DNA of 64,000 bases from Acinetobacter courvalinii (GCF_014635545.1 NZ_BMDA01000001.1:822739-886738); one strand, 5' to 3'. Positions 54,946 through 64,000 are shown, counted from the first letter of the stretch. Numbers and translations: made by a program. The notes: generated by a model from the letters alone, not told the origin.

Positions 54946-55773
54946 TCAGTTTTTAATGATCTGGGTTTCCCAGCCATCATATTTTGCATTAAATTGCTGG
55001 GCTAATTTCCAGAGTTGTAGGGTACATGCATCGATAGAGTGTAGGTCTACGTGATCAATTCTGGAAATCTGTAATTGGTAGGGGTGATGTGCTGGCTCCG
55101 CAAGGTATGTTTGATTCACTATCTCAAAACCTAAGCCATTAACGGCATTCAAAAAATTTGTACTGTCATTTTCATTCTGAAAATAAATCCAGTGATCTAC
55201 AGGTCGGGCAAGCTCAAGATTGTCTCCGTGACTTTGAAGGTTCTCAATGACCGCTCTATTGGAAATCGTTTGCATGATTTCTTCACTGGGAAACATATAA
55301 TTCAAATAGGTTGACCAGCTTGAATCGTTCTCTTTACTGAGTCGATAGCTATAGTCTGGATACCTTTGCATGATGTGATGAATGCTATGTTCGTCATCTA
55401 CGCCATCCTGAGCATAGAAATAAAATGTTCTCAAGTGATTATGGGTTAAACGTCCTACATAAAGCATCGGATGGTGATTTGTAAGTGCGGGAATGATTTG
55501 ATCTTCCATCTCGGCCAGATGATCGAACTCTTCACTGGAAGATAACCCATCTTCTCTGGAGTGGTTCATTTGTATTTCCACCCATATTAAGGTTGATCTT
55601 TCTGGTAGCGGTGCCACATCTGCTAAAGCCAGATTTAAGAAATAACTGGCCGGCTGTTCTTCTATTTCGCACATATAAAAATTCCAATTTTCAGGAACTT
55701 CTAATATCTGGTTTTCAGCGGAGTTGTTTGGTGTACGATTTTTCTTCGAAAGAAATTTCTCAATAAATCCCAT
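54946..55773 (-). CDS. DUF695 / RraB-domain protein
   Basis: About 275 residues from ATG 55773 (MGFIEKFLSKK), which has AAGGA six nt upstream; a longer open frame lacks a ribosome site. The N-terminal DUF695-type region (about 30-165) has WNFYMCEIEEQPASYFLN and MLYVGRLTHNHLRTFYFYA. The C-terminal region (about 165-275) resembles RraB, with HWIYFQNENDSTNFLNAV and a final YDGWETQII. RraB proteins bind and inhibit RNase E; whether this one does is unknown. Confidence 0.82.
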   Translation of the reverse strand: MGFIEKFLSKKNRTPNNSAENQILEVPENWNFYMCEIEEQPASYFLNLALADVAPLPERSTLIWVEIQMNHSREDGLSSSEEFDHLAEMEDQIIPALTNHHPMLYVGRLTHNHLRTFYFYAQDGVDDEHSIHHIMQRYPDYSYRLSKENDSSWSTYLNYMFPSEEIMQTISNRAVIENLQSHGDNLELARPVDHWIYFQNENDSTNFLNAVNGLGFEIVNQTYLAEPAHHPYQLQISRIDHVDLHSIDACTLQLWKLAQQFNAKYDGWETQIIKN

Positions 55774-55875
55774 TTGCATATCCTTTTTTATTTGATTGAT
55801 AGAATACCAAGCAAGATCAGTAAAATTCAGCAAGAATTTAATCAATATCAATCTGTGAAAAGGCAAACTTCGTGC

Positions 55876-55881
55876 TACAAT
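55876..55881 (+). promoter_or_regulatory. Probable glyA promoter -10
   Basis: TACAAT in the context GTGCTACAATACGC, 54 nt before the glyA ATG. The -35 region is weak. A short GGCTTAAAAGCC hairpin follows in the leader; no riboswitch is apparent. Confidence 0.45.
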
Positions 55882-55935
55882 ACGCACCAATCTTTAGCAC
55901 GGCTTAAAAGCCCTAATTTATAGGACCCTCCGCTA

Positions 55936-57189
55936 ATGTTTGCCAATATTTCTATTGCTGAATTTGATCCAGAATTAGCTCAAGCGATTGCTTCTGAAGG
56001 CGTACGCCAAGAAGCGCATATTGAGTTAATTGCATCTGAAAACTATTGTTCACCAGCTGTGATGGAAGCACAGGGATCAAAACTTACTAACAAATATGCA
56101 GAAGGCTATCCTGGCAAACGCTACTACGGCGGTTGTGAATATGTTGACGTGATCGAGCAACTTGCAATTGATCGCGCAAAAGAATTATTCGGCGCTGATT
56201 ACGCAAACGTTCAACCACACGCTGGTTCTCAAGCAAACTCGGCTGTTTACCTTGCACTTCTTAACCCGGGCGATACCGTATTGGGTATGAGCTTGGCGCA
56301 CGGTGGTCACTTGACTCACGGTGCTAAAGTAAGCTTCTCTGGTAAGACTTATAATGCGATCCAGTATGGTTTAAACCCAGAAACGGGTGAAATCGATTAT
56401 GAAGAAGTTGAACGTCTAGCACTAGAACATAAGCCACGCATGATCGTTGCCGGTTTCTCTGCGTATAGCCAAGTTGTAGACTGGCAGCGTTTCCGTGACA
56501 TCGCTGACAAAGTAGGTGCGTATCTGTTTGTTGATATGGCTCACGTTGCTGGTCTTGTTGCTGCTGGTGTATATCCAAACCCGGTACAAATCGCAGACGT
56601 AACCACTACAACGACGCATAAAACCCTTCGTGGTCCACGTTCTGGTTTGATCCTTGCTAAAGCAAACGAAGAAATCGAGAAAAAACTTCAATCGGCTGTA
56701 TTCCCGGGCAACCAGGGCGGTCCGTTGATGCATGCGATTGCTGCAAAAGCAATCTGCTTCAAAGAAGCAATGTCTGCTGAATTCAAAACTTATCAACAAC
56801 AAGTTGTGAAGAATGCGCAGGCGATGGCTGAAGTGTTAATTGCACGTGGTTATGATGTTGTGTCTGGCGGTACAGAAAACCATTTATTCTTATTGTCTTT
56901 GATCAAACAAGACGTAACGGGTAAAGATGCAGATGCATGGTTAGGTGCAGCGCATATCACTGTAAACAAAAACGCGGTTCCAAATGACCCTCGTTCTCCA
57001 TTTGTGACTTCTGGTATCCGTATTGGTACACCAGCAGTAACCACACGTGGTTTTGGTGAAGCGGAAGTGCGTGAACTTGCTGGCTGGATCGCTGATGTGA
57101 TCGATAGCAAAGGTGATGAGAAAGTTATCGCTGATGTAAAAGCAAAAGTTGAAGCAGTTTGTGCAAAATTCCCGGTATATGCAAACTAA
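55936..57189 (+). CDS. glyA: Serine hydroxymethyltransferase
   Basis: PLP enzyme that interconverts serine and glycine and charges tetrahydrofolate with one-carbon units. 417 residues, the normal length. The PLP-binding Lys229 is in [14 protein letters not shown], the same number as in E. coli. [11 protein letters not shown] and [12 protein letters not shown] are also present. Codon use looks like that of a highly expressed gene. Single gene with a bidirectional terminator. Confidence 0.98.
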   Translation: MFANISIAEFDPELAQAIASEGVRQEAHIELIASENYCSPAVMEAQGSKLTNKYAEGYPGKRYYGGCEYVDVIEQLAIDRAKELFGADYANVQPHAGSQANSAVYLALLNPGDTVLGMSLAHGGHLTHGAKVSFSGKTYNAIQYGLNPETGEIDYEEVERLALEHKPRMIVAGFSAYSQVVDWQRFRDIADKVGAYLFVDMAHVAGLVAAGVYPNPVQIADVTTTTTHKTLRGPRSGLILAKANEEIEKKLQSAVFPGNQGGPLMHAIAAKAICFKEAMSAEFKTYQQQVVKNAQAMAEVLIARGYDVVSGGTENHLFLLSLIKQDVTGKDADAWLGAAHITVNKNAVPNDPRSPFVTSGIRIGTPAVTTRGFGEAEVRELAGWIADVIDSKGDEKVIADVKAKVEAVCAKFPVYAN

Positions 57190-57200
57190 TTTGTATAGCT

Positions 57201-57229
57201 GAAAAAAGCGCCGTTAGGCGCTTTTTTTA
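57201..57229. terminator. Bidirectional terminator between glyA and the ferredoxin gene
   Basis: AAAAAAGCGCC / GGCGCTTTTTT with a four-nt loop. Confidence 0.93.
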
Positions 57230-57239
57230 TCGCTGTGTT

Positions 57240-57488
57240 TTATGCCATTTGTAGACGTTTAAACTTCTGTAAAAGTTCAGTTTGGGTTTCAGGGTAGTGC
57301 GGATCAGGTTTGATACAGTCAATCGGACACACCGCCACACAAGTAGCTACTTCATAAAAACCGACACACTCGGTACAGCGGAGTGGGTCGATTTCATAGA
57401 CTTTTGCACCTTCATCAATCGCCTGATTAGGGCATTCAGGCAAACACATATCACAGTTGATACAAGCGTTGGTAATCAATAAAGCCAT
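57240..57488 (-). CDS. yfhL: YfhL-family 2[4Fe-4S] ferredoxin
   Basis: 82 residues with two cluster motifs, CINCDMCLPECP (10-21) and a second with the YfhL-type insertion, CTECVGFYEVATCVAVCP, which marks the Alvin-type ferredoxins. Its start codon lies 1 nt after the trhP stop, so the two are translated together. It is the likely electron or cluster partner of the U32 protein. Confidence 0.93.
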   Translation of the reverse strand: MALLITNACINCDMCLPECPNQAIDEGAKVYEIDPLRCTECVGFYEVATCVAVCPIDCIKPDPHYPETQTELLQKFKRLQMA

Positions 57489-57489
57489 T

Positions 57490-58860
57490 TTAATCTGCCG
57501 AATAGGCTAAAGCTGTCGAATGTAATTGCTCAGTGGCATCAGGTAAATGACGGATCAGCAGCGCATAAGCAATATCAATCTCTGGAGAGAGGGGAATTTC
57601 GACAATATGGCCTGAACCCTTGGCATTCTCAATGGTATTGCCTTTAAGATCGCGCATCTGTTCTAATTTGAAGTTGATATTGCCTTTGGGTGTCATTAAC
57701 TCAAGTGAGTCGCCGACCAGAAAGCGGTTTTTGACTTCAATCCGAATATGGTCGCCATTACGCCCGATCACTTCACCACAGAACTGTTGGTAGTCAAAGT
57801 GAGATGAACCATCTGCATAGTTTTGATAATCCTGATGCACATGACGACGTAAGAAGCCCTCGGTATAGCCTCGATTAGCCAAGCCTTCCAGTTGGCTCAT
57901 TAAGCTGGTATCAAATGTCTTACCTGCAAGTGCATCATCTATGGCCTTACGGTAAATCTGTGCGGTACGGGCACAATAAAAATAGGATTTGGTACGACCT
58001 TCAATTTTGAGTGAAGCTACTCCAATTTTAGTAAGTCGATCCACGTGCTGTACTGCACGTAAATCCTTTGAATTCATGAAATAAGTGCCATGCTCATCTT
58101 CTTCAGCCGCAAACATGTCTTCATCATTACGCTGTACCAGAACGGTTTGCGCTGAAATCGCCGCATCAGGGCGCTGAGCGCAGCAGGAATTTTCGGTATC
58201 AAGTTGCTGAACAGAAATGACATCACCATTGGCATCTTCCTGTGCCTCGTGGATTTTATACTCCCAGCGACAGGCATTGGTGCAGGCACCTTGATTAGCA
58301 TCGCGTTTATTCATATAGCCAGATAACAGACAACGTCCGGAATAGGCCATACACAGTGCGCCATGTACGAACACTTCCAGTTCAATATCTGGTACCTGTG
58401 CCTGGATTTCCTCAATTTCTTCGATTGACAATTCACGAGACAAAATAATGCGGCTGAGACCGTAATCTTTCCAGAATTTTACTGTGGCCCAGTTAATAGC
58501 ATTGGCTTGTACCGAAAGATGAATCTGCATTTCAGGGAAATGTTCGCGTACCATCATGATCAAGCCTGGATCAGACATAATCAATGCATCCGGTTGCATG
58601 GCAATAATCGGTGCAAGGTCACGGATAAAATTCTTAAGCTTGCTGTTATGCGGCTGGATATTGACCACCACATAAAATTTTTTGCCTAAGGCGTGCGCTT
58701 CATCAATCCCGATTTTTAGATTGTCATGGTCAAATTTATTATTCCGTACACGTAAGCTATAGCGAGGCTGGCCAGCATAGACCGCATCTGCGCCATAGGC
58801 AAAGGCATAGCGCATATTTTTAAGCGAACCGGCAGGAGAGAGTAATTCGGTATTCATCAT
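57490..58860 (-). CDS. trhP: U32-family tRNA hydroxylation protein TrhP (YegQ)
   Basis: 456 residues, colinear with E. coli YegQ/TrhP: ELLSPAGSLKNMRYAFAYGA, VFVHGALCMAYSGRCLLSG, DANQGACTNACRWEY and SLKIEGRTKSYFYCARTAQ. The cysteines in these motifs suit an iron-sulfur site. TrhP is needed for 5-hydroxyuridine at tRNA position 34, using prephenate-derived chemistry. A mid-protein segment with CC (about 228-229) is variable. Older annotation as a collagenase-like peptidase is misleading. Confidence 0.93.
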   Translation of the reverse strand: MMNTELLSPAGSLKNMRYAFAYGADAVYAGQPRYSLRVRNNKFDHDNLKIGIDEAHALGKKFYVVVNIQPHNSKLKNFIRDLAPIIAMQPDALIMSDPGLIMMVREHFPEMQIHLSVQANAINWATVKFWKDYGLSRIILSRELSIEEIEEIQAQVPDIELEVFVHGALCMAYSGRCLLSGYMNKRDANQGACTNACRWEYKIHEAQEDANGDVISVQQLDTENSCCAQRPDAAISAQTVLVQRNDEDMFAAEEDEHGTYFMNSKDLRAVQHVDRLTKIGVASLKIEGRTKSYFYCARTAQIYRKAIDDALAGKTFDTSLMSQLEGLANRGYTEGFLRRHVHQDYQNYADGSSHFDYQQFCGEVIGRNGDHIRIEVKNRFLVGDSLELMTPKGNINFKLEQMRDLKGNTIENAKGSGHIVEIPLSPEIDIAYALLIRHLPDATEQLHSTALAYSAD

Positions 58861-58968
58861 GCAAAAAAGGCATATAAAAAATAGGGAATTATTCTAGAAA
58901 GTTCAGGAACAGGATTCAACCTAGCATTTTGCTCAGGATTTTATTGTCGTGTAGAGAAAGCTCAGCGC

Positions 58969-58993
58969 ATAAAAAAGCACCCGAAGGTGCTTT
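58969..58993 (-). terminator. Intrinsic terminator of the glycine-zipper gene
   Basis: GAAAGCACC / GGTGCTTTT with a TTCG loop on the minus strand and T6 after it. Confidence 0.9.
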
Positions 58994-59001
58994 CTAAGAA
59001 A

Positions 59002-59430
59002 TTAATGATGACGATGCTTTCTCTTTTTCTTATATTTTTTAGATTGGTGATTGTCATAGTAACGGTCTTGACCTACTTTACGGCCTAAGGCTGAACCACC
59101 TGCGGCACCCGCAGCAGCACCGATATAACCGCCTGTTGTACCGCCAAGATTACGTCCTACGGTATAACCACCCACGCCACCTAGACCACCACCAATCGCA
59201 GCTTCAGTACGTGTACGTTTGCTACTTGCAGCAGCTGCACCACCAGCACCACCAAGCGCAGAGCCAATCATTGCGCCGTTATTGCCACCAATTTGTTTAC
59301 CGAGTGCCGTACCCACGACACTGCCGAGTGCAGATGTTGCTGCCACACGAGTTCCGTTATCGGCATGAGCGACAGTAACAAGTGATGAAGTTGCAAAGAT
59401 TGCACCACATAACCAAGCGTTTAATTTCAT
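59002..59430 (-). CDS. Glycine-zipper outer-envelope protein with basic His/Lys tail
   Basis: About 142 residues from ATG 59430 (MKLNAWLCG), with GGAG six nt upstream. Signal peptide ending TVAHA, then three or four glycine-zipper stretches (ALGSVVGTALGKQIGG, GSALGGAGGAAAA, GGGLGGVGGYTVGRNLGG) that form tightly packed membrane helices. It ends in a very basic tail, KKYKKKRKHRHH. Glycine-zipper proteins often insert in the outer membrane. Function unknown. Confidence 0.85.
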   Translation of the reverse strand: MKLNAWLCGAIFATSSLVTVAHADNGTRVAATSALGSVVGTALGKQIGGNNGAMIGSALGGAGGAAAASSKRTRTEAAIGGGLGGVGGYTVGRNLGGTTGGYIGAAAGAAGGSALGRKVGQDRYYDNHQSKKYKKKRKHRHH

Positions 59431-59630
59431 TTTTGACTCCGTGTCCGCCAAAAAATCGGACCTCTTTGTAATGGCTGCAAATGTAACAAAGTTTGAGAAT
59501 GAAAGTGTGGAGAAGCATGCCAGAAGTATTACTCTTTGGTGTCCAGATTGTAATCTTTTGTTTTAAATTATCTTTTTTTAAACTGTATATGTTTTCAAAA
59601 ACAGTGATTTAGATGAATAATGTTAAAAGC

Positions 59631-59655
59631 AAGGCTTAAATATTTTTTAAGCCTT
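59631..59655 (-). terminator. Intrinsic terminator of the YiaA-like gene
   Basis: AAGGCTTAAA / TTTAAGCCTT with a five-nt loop, 18 nt after the gene's stop. The minus-strand T run is interrupted (GCTTTTAAC). Confidence 0.7.
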
Positions 59656-59672
59656 TATTGAAAAAATACCCA

Positions 59673-60140
59673 TTAATCCTGTGGTTGATCTTTTACAGAA
59701 TCCTCATCCAGCTTAAGTTGACGGGGATGAGGTTCTGTTTGCAGGCGTAAATAATTAAGATCACGAATATTCTTTTGAGTGGCGACTACACCGAATAAAC
59801 TGAGCAGGAAAGACATAATATAAAAGCCTTTTTCGCTCATGCTCAGTTCAGCATTCCATAAGCTAATCAGTAATAGCACAATACACACTGCCATGGAGGC
59901 CCAGCACAGTCCATAGTAAATGGCCGTTACCGGAATCTCTTCGAGTTGGTCACGGACAGTTTTCTGAAGGGAGGCTGCCGAGAAAAGTCCATAAAGTAAA
60001 ATCACCAGATAATAGCCTTTTTCATGCAAGGGCATGTTGGCATTCCACAACCCAATCATAAAGCCGACAGCACCGGCGAGTAAGGCCACCCAGCTTGCGG
60101 CAATAAAGGCTGAAGTTGGACGATTAATAAAATTATTCAT
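59673..60140 (-). CDS. YiaA/YiaB-family inner membrane protein
   Basis: 155 residues in two homologous halves, each with two membrane helices and the repeated pattern FMIGLWNANMPLHEKGYY / ISLWNAELSMSEKGFY, the YiaAB signature. It has four helices in total and an acidic C-terminal tail after PHPRQLKLDED. AGGA nine nt before ATG. Function unknown. Confidence 0.9.
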   Translation of the reverse strand: MNNFINRPTSAFIAASWVALLAGAVGFMIGLWNANMPLHEKGYYLVILLYGLFSAASLQKTVRDQLEEIPVTAIYYGLCWASMAVCIVLLLISLWNAELSMSEKGFYIMSFLLSLFGVVATQKNIRDLNYLRLQTEPHPRQLKLDEDSVKDQPQD

Positions 60141-60379
60141 AGTTTATCCTGTTGTTTTATCATTCTATTTGTCCTGTATTATTTATAGCCAAGCGCTGAG
60201 CAGAGAACAAGTCGTAAAAACTAAAACTGAACAATTTGTGATGAAATGATGGGGGAATGGTAAGTTCCACTATTTCACTATGTCTTTTAAGTGGCAGAGT
60301 CTGTAAACTATGCGCAATTTTTTGATTTTGCTCATGCTTCATCTGCACTGAGTCTTTAGATTTTTGAGATATTCCACCC

Positions 60380-61468
60380 ATGAAAGCATCACTCCGTTTA
60401 AGACTCGATCAACTTTGTGATCGTCATGAAGAGCTGACTGCATTACTCGCTGATGTAGAAGTGATTTCGGACAATAAACGTTTCCGTAAATTGTCTCGTG
60501 AACATAATGATTTAACTGAAATCACCGAAGTTTGGAGTAAGTATCGTCAAGCGGAAGAAGATATCGAAACTGCTGAAATGATGAAGTCAGATCCTGATTT
60601 CAAAGATATGGCAGAAGAAGAAATTAAAGAAAATAAGGCACTGCTGGTTGAGCTTGAAGATCAGCTGAATGTGTTGATGATTCCAAAAGATCCAAACGAT
60701 GCCAATGCAGCCTATCTTGAAGTACGTGCCGGAACTGGTGGTGACGAAGCTGCGATCTTCTCGGGTGATTTGTTCCGTATGTATAGTAAATACGCTGAAA
60801 CCCAAGGCTGGCGTATAGAAGTGCTTTCTGAAAATGAAGGTGAGCACGGCGGTTATAAAGAAATCATTTGCCGGATTGATGGTGAAGGTGTGTATGGTCG
60901 CCTGAAATTTGAAAGCGGCGCGCATCGTGTGCAACGTGTCCCTGCAACGGAATCACAGGGCCGTGTTCATACCTCGGCATGTACGGTTGCGATTCTTCCA
61001 GAAGTGGATGTTGATACCACCGTGGAAATCAATCCTGCCGATTTACGTATTGATACTTACCGTGCATCAGGTGCGGGTGGTCAGCACATTAACAAAACCG
61101 ATTCTGCGGTACGTATTACCCATCTCCCATCAGGTGTGGTAGTGGAATGTCAGGAAGAGCGTTCACAGCATAAGAACAAAGCCAAAGCGATGGCGTTGTT
61201 AGTGTCGCGTCTGGAAAATGCCAAACGTGCAGCGGCCGATGCGGCAACCTCAGAAATGCGCCGTGATCTGGTCGGTTCAGGTGACCGTTCAGAGCGTATC
61301 CGGACTTATAACTATCCTCAAGGGCGTATGACCGACCACCGTATTAACCTGACTTTATATAAGTTAGATGCGATTATGGAAGGTGATTTAACCGAATTAC
61401 TGGATAGCTTGCATCGTGAATATCAGGCCGATCAGCTGGCAATGCTTGCACAGGAAAATGGCGGCTGA
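60380..61468 (+). CDS. prfA: Peptide chain release factor 1
   Basis: Recognises UAA and UAG and releases the finished peptide. 362 residues. GGQ at 233-235 (the methylated Gln235 has the E. coli number), and the stop-codon-reading PAT in [12 protein letters not shown]. The ribosome site is weak (TATTCCACCC before ATG). The stop overlaps the start of prmC (TGATG). Confidence 0.98.
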   Translation: MKASLRLRLDQLCDRHEELTALLADVEVISDNKRFRKLSREHNDLTEITEVWSKYRQAEEDIETAEMMKSDPDFKDMAEEEIKENKALLVELEDQLNVLMIPKDPNDANAAYLEVRAGTGGDEAAIFSGDLFRMYSKYAETQGWRIEVLSENEGEHGGYKEIICRIDGEGVYGRLKFESGAHRVQRVPATESQGRVHTSACTVAILPEVDVDTTVEINPADLRIDTYRASGAGGQHINKTDSAVRITHLPSGVVVECQEERSQHKNKAKAMALLVSRLENAKRAAADAATSEMRRDLVGSGDRSERIRTYNYPQGRMTDHRINLTLYKLDAIMEGDLTELLDSLHREYQADQLAMLAQENGG

Positions 61469-62286
61469 TGAATATTGCGCAAGCGTTAGAGATCAAAGGC
61501 GAAATTGATAGCTATGAGCGCCAAGAGGCGGCATGGCTACTTGAGCATCTTTTGGGGATTAATGCCTTAGAACTGAAACTGCGACTTGAGCAAGAATTGA
61601 CGGACATGCAGGAGCAGGCTTTTCTGGAAGGATTGGCCCGTATCGAGCAAGGTGAACCACTGGCCTATGTCACTGGTTCACAGCCATTCTGGACCTTAGA
61701 CCTGAAAGTGACGCATGATACTTTGGTACCGCGTCCAGATACTGAAATTCTTGTAGAAACGGTATTAAAGCTGCCGCTGGATCAACAGTCCAATATTGTT
61801 GATTTAGGTACAGGTACCGGTGCAATTGCGTTGGCACTGGCGAGTGAACGTCCGCAGTGGCAGGTCATGGCGACTGATATTTATGCGCCAACTTTAGAGG
61901 TTGCGCAGGAAAATGCGCTTCGGCATGGTCTCATGCAGGTGAAATTTGCCTGTGGTGCCTGGTTTGAGGCACTTGATCAGCAGCAATTTGATTTAATTGT
62001 CTCAAATCCACCGTATATTGATCCAGAAGATGTGCATATGCAAAAGCTCAAGTCTGAACCCGAGCGTGCGCTGATTGCAGATCATCATGGCATGGCAGAT
62101 ATTGAAACCATTATCCAGCAAGGCCAGGACTGGCTCAAACCAGAGGGCTGGATTGTGCTGGAACATGGTTATGAACAAGGTGAGGCTGTTCGTCAAATTT
62201 TTGAACAGCAGGGTTTTGAGCAAATCCAGACCATCAAGGACTATGGCGGCAATGATCGGGTCAGTTTAGCCCAAAAGTCTGCTTAA
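61468..62286 (+). CDS. prmC: Release factor glutamine N5-methyltransferase
   Basis: Methylates the Gln of the GGQ motif in RF1 and RF2. 272 residues: an N-terminal helical domain (about 1-80), a SAM site VDLGTGTGAIALALA, and catalytic VSNPPYIDPED. Translationally coupled to prfA, its own substrate. Its stop overlaps the stop of the convergent PaiB-like gene within the palindrome TTAA. Confidence 0.97.
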   Translation: MNIAQALEIKGEIDSYERQEAAWLLEHLLGINALELKLRLEQELTDMQEQAFLEGLARIEQGEPLAYVTGSQPFWTLDLKVTHDTLVPRPDTEILVETVLKLPLDQQSNIVDLGTGTGAIALALASERPQWQVMATDIYAPTLEVAQENALRHGLMQVKFACGAWFEALDQQQFDLIVSNPPYIDPEDVHMQKLKSEPERALIADHHGMADIETIIQQGQDWLKPEGWIVLEHGYEQGEAVRQIFEQQGFEQIQTIKDYGGNDRVSLAQKSA

Positions 62287-62915
62287 TCTTCTATATAGTG
62301 CTGTACGGCTTTTGCTAGATTGGGATTGCCGTATTTTTCCAGCCCTTCAACTACGCCTAAGGCATCGACTTTTTCCCGGTTCTGGCTGAGTTTAAATTTG
62401 CCCGTGATCTCGGTGATCTGAATTTCAATACCCACAATTCCTTGTAGTTGCTGAGCAATGTATTCATCCGGTGCATCGGACATTTTCCAGGCAACGGGCT
62501 GATTGGCTTCATGTGTCCGTGTCAGCTTCGCCAAAATGCCGCGTAATGCTTTTTCATCAGATAAGAAATTAATTTTACCTTTGACATGTACCACCTGATA
62601 GTTCCATGTCGGTACATGCTGATGGTGCTGTTGTTTGCTGGGATACCAGTTCGGTGAAATATAACCCTGTTCACCGTGAAAGATAATCAGGACTTCTGTG
62701 CCGTTTGGGATTTGCATGTGCAATAGATTATTTCTGGCAATGTGTGCAAGTAGTATCGCCGTTTGATTTTGTTCATCCGGTATCAGCTTAAAAGGCAAAT
62801 GATTGGCATCTAGACCTTCGCTACTGTGGCTGATAAGCGTTGCAAACGGATAATCCTGAATCAGTTGATAAAGTTTTTGAGGGTCTTTTTCTTCAAATAT
62901 TTCAGGAAGGTACAT
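62283..62915 (-). CDS. PaiB-family FMN-binding protein
   Basis: 210 residues of the split-barrel flavin-binding fold: MYLPEIFEEKDPQKL at the start, YPFATLISHS, HLPF, and the PaiB motif GYISPNWYPSK and VPTWNYQVVHVKG. Bacillus PaiB is annotated as a negative transcription factor, but there is no DNA-binding motif here and an FMN-dependent activity is equally possible. AAGGAA before ATG. It lies 13 nt downstream of the AraC-type gene on the same strand, so the two are probably one operon. Confidence 0.88.
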   Translation of the reverse strand: MYLPEIFEEKDPQKLYQLIQDYPFATLISHSSEGLDANHLPFKLIPDEQNQTAILLAHIARNNLLHMQIPNGTEVLIIFHGEQGYISPNWYPSKQQHHQHVPTWNYQVVHVKGKINFLSDEKALRGILAKLTRTHEANQPVAWKMSDAPDEYIAQQLQGIVGIEIQITEITGKFKLSQNREKVDALGVVEGLEKYGNPNLAKAVQHYIED

Positions 62916-62928
62916 AGTTTAATTCCTT

Positions 62929-63996
62929 TTACTCATCGACGCGGTTACGTCTGTTTTTCTGCAAGGGTGAGCTTTTTCGATAACTGCCCGGACTGACACC
63001 GCTCCATTTTTTAAAGGCACGATGAAAAGCGCTGGGATCATGGAAGTTCAGATCATCGCTAATAGTTTGAATCGAATCATCGGTTTTGCTCAGTCGTTCA
63101 ATCGCGATATCACAGCGAATATCATTTTTCAGTTGCTGGTAGCTGACACCTTCCTGTTTTAAACGACGCTGGATGGTCGCAGTCGACATATTCAACTGTT
63201 GGGCAATATCTTTCAGTTCTGCCCATTCTGAAGGTGCTTGCAGCAGTAATTGCCGGCGTATTTGCAGACTTAACGAATTTTCATTCTTGAAACGCACGAT
63301 CAGGTTGTAAGGGGTATGTCTCAGAAAATCATTGAGCGCCTGTTTGTCTTTTTTGATTTTATGTTTTAGATAATGTGCATCAAATTCTATGCTGTTTTGT
63401 GCGGCATGAAACTGGATATTTTCACAGAAGCGGACACGATAATCCTGTAGCTCAACAGGTGGATGGCATCTAAAGCTCATTTTATGAAAATGGATACGTT
63501 GATCGCTCAGCCAGCACATTAAGCTGTGGACCAGCATCAGAAAGGTTGAATAGGTAAACATCCGCTTCGGTTGTTCACGATCATGCAGGACCAGATAGGC
63601 CTTATTGCCTTTTTGAACCAGTTCGCCGCGAATATCGTCCAGAATCAGGGCTAAAAACTTGAGAATTTCTTTAATAGCCTGTTCCAGATTCTCTGTATTA
63701 AAGGCAAGTTTTGCCAGTAATTGATAGCTGCCCCTACGCATGGGATGGGTATCCATGCCGAGAAACTCATCATTCATGCTTTCTGCCAGCTCCACCCATA
63801 ATTGGGCACACTGGGTAACGGGAACGCGTGCTTTGCCTGAGCTTAACAGTTCAGCTGAAATGCCTGCCCGATTGGCAATACTGACAATATTTAAGCCGCG
63901 ACTGGCAGCAACGCTTAATGCTTCCCGAATTAAAGCATTTGAAATTGTATCCTTGGCCGCATTAAGATCGGGAGTGTGGTTTTTGGTCATAGGCAC
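62929..63996 (-). CDS. AraC-family transcriptional regulator (near window edge)
   Basis: About 355 residues. N-terminal ligand-binding domain of the OruR/AlkR type (about 20-215), C-terminal double helix-turn-helix (about 240-340) with LKDIAQQLNMSTATIQRRLK and SDDLNFHDPSAFHRAFKKW. Starts are GTG 63996 or ATG 63990; the frame stays open to the window edge, so a further-upstream start cannot be excluded. It is of the same family as AlkR but clearly distinct. Its target may be the PaiB-like gene or a gene beyond the edge. Confidence 0.85.
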   Translation of the reverse strand: MPMTKNHTPDLNAAKDTISNALIREALSVAASRGLNIVSIANRAGISAELLSSGKARVPVTQCAQLWVELAESMNDEFLGMDTHPMRRGSYQLLAKLAFNTENLEQAIKEILKFLALILDDIRGELVQKGNKAYLVLHDREQPKRMFTYSTFLMLVHSLMCWLSDQRIHFHKMSFRCHPPVELQDYRVRFCENIQFHAAQNSIEFDAHYLKHKIKKDKQALNDFLRHTPYNLIVRFKNENSLSLQIRRQLLLQAPSEWAELKDIAQQLNMSTATIQRRLKQEGVSYQQLKNDIRCDIAIERLSKTDDSIQTISDDLNFHDPSAFHRAFKKWSGVSPGSYRKSSPLQKNRRNRVDE

Positions 63997-64000
63997 ATGA

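Overview
The window is chromosomal DNA from a gamma-proteobacterium that is almost certainly an Acinetobacter. The evidence is the AT-rich composition, the divergent alkR/alkM pair with an alkane hydroxylase of Acinetobacter type, the pyrB-pyrC' pair with a zinc-less dihydroorotase homologue, and a single-vgrG type VI secretion (T6SS) cargo locus. Most genes are core housekeeping functions with clear Shine-Dalgarno sites and strong intrinsic terminators. No insertion sequence, integrase, prophage or CRISPR array was seen.

Layout. 1-6.6 kb: the start of an M23 peptidase gene (minus), clpB behind a heat-shock-type promoter, a small secreted protein, rlmL (minus) and a small conserved gene. 6.6-13.5 kb: pyrB-pyrC', a duplicated OmpA-family membrane protein gene (one copy truncated), an LprI-like lipoprotein and a DUF2520 Rossmann protein. 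13.5-23.8 kb: the accessory region. It holds an orphan vgrG, a 995-residue cargo effector, three convergent tandem lipoproteins with a formylglycine-generating-enzyme (FGE/SUMF1) fold, and a Sel1-repeat lipoprotein. 23.9-34.7 kb: trmB, a secreted ExeM/NucH nuclease behind PhoB-box-like repeats, a glutathione transferase, ahpF, an O-methyltransferase, alkR/alkM and ahpC. 35-43.4 kb: hrpA, a FabH-like ketoacyl synthase, lipA, sthA and a DUF3465 protein. 43.4-51 kb, mostly minus: Mpo1-like protein, rlpA, mltB, rodA, a conserved protein, queF and a two-gene ABC exporter. 51-64 kb: tRNA-Arg(CCG), small lipoproteins, an ExoX-like exonuclease, a secreted lipase, an RraB/DUF695 protein, glyA, a ferredoxin with trhP (yegQ), a glycine-zipper protein, a YiaA-like protein, prfA-prmC, a PaiB-like protein and an AraC regulator that runs to the window edge.

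The most interesting part is 13.6-23.8 kb. The vgrG body differs in composition from its own last ~75 codons and from the effector, which suggests exchangeable cargo. The VgrG tail and the effector N-terminus appear to share small beta-sandwich domains. The three FGE-like lipoproteins all carry the lipid-anchor Cys at residue 19 and lack the FGE catalytic Cys pair. Two of them come from a ~1 kb tandem duplication whose left edge copies the last codons and stop of the effector gene. I read this as an expanding array of envelope-anchored immunity proteins. The toxin activity is not recognised.

Regulatory signals visible by eye: a sigma-32 promoter before clpB, a perfect 19-bp direct repeat with 21-bp period in the alkR-alkM gap, four 11-bp-phased PhoB-like heptamers before the secreted nuclease, and a possible OxyR site before ahpC. 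All functional assignments rest on recognised motifs and context. No database search or alignment program was run.
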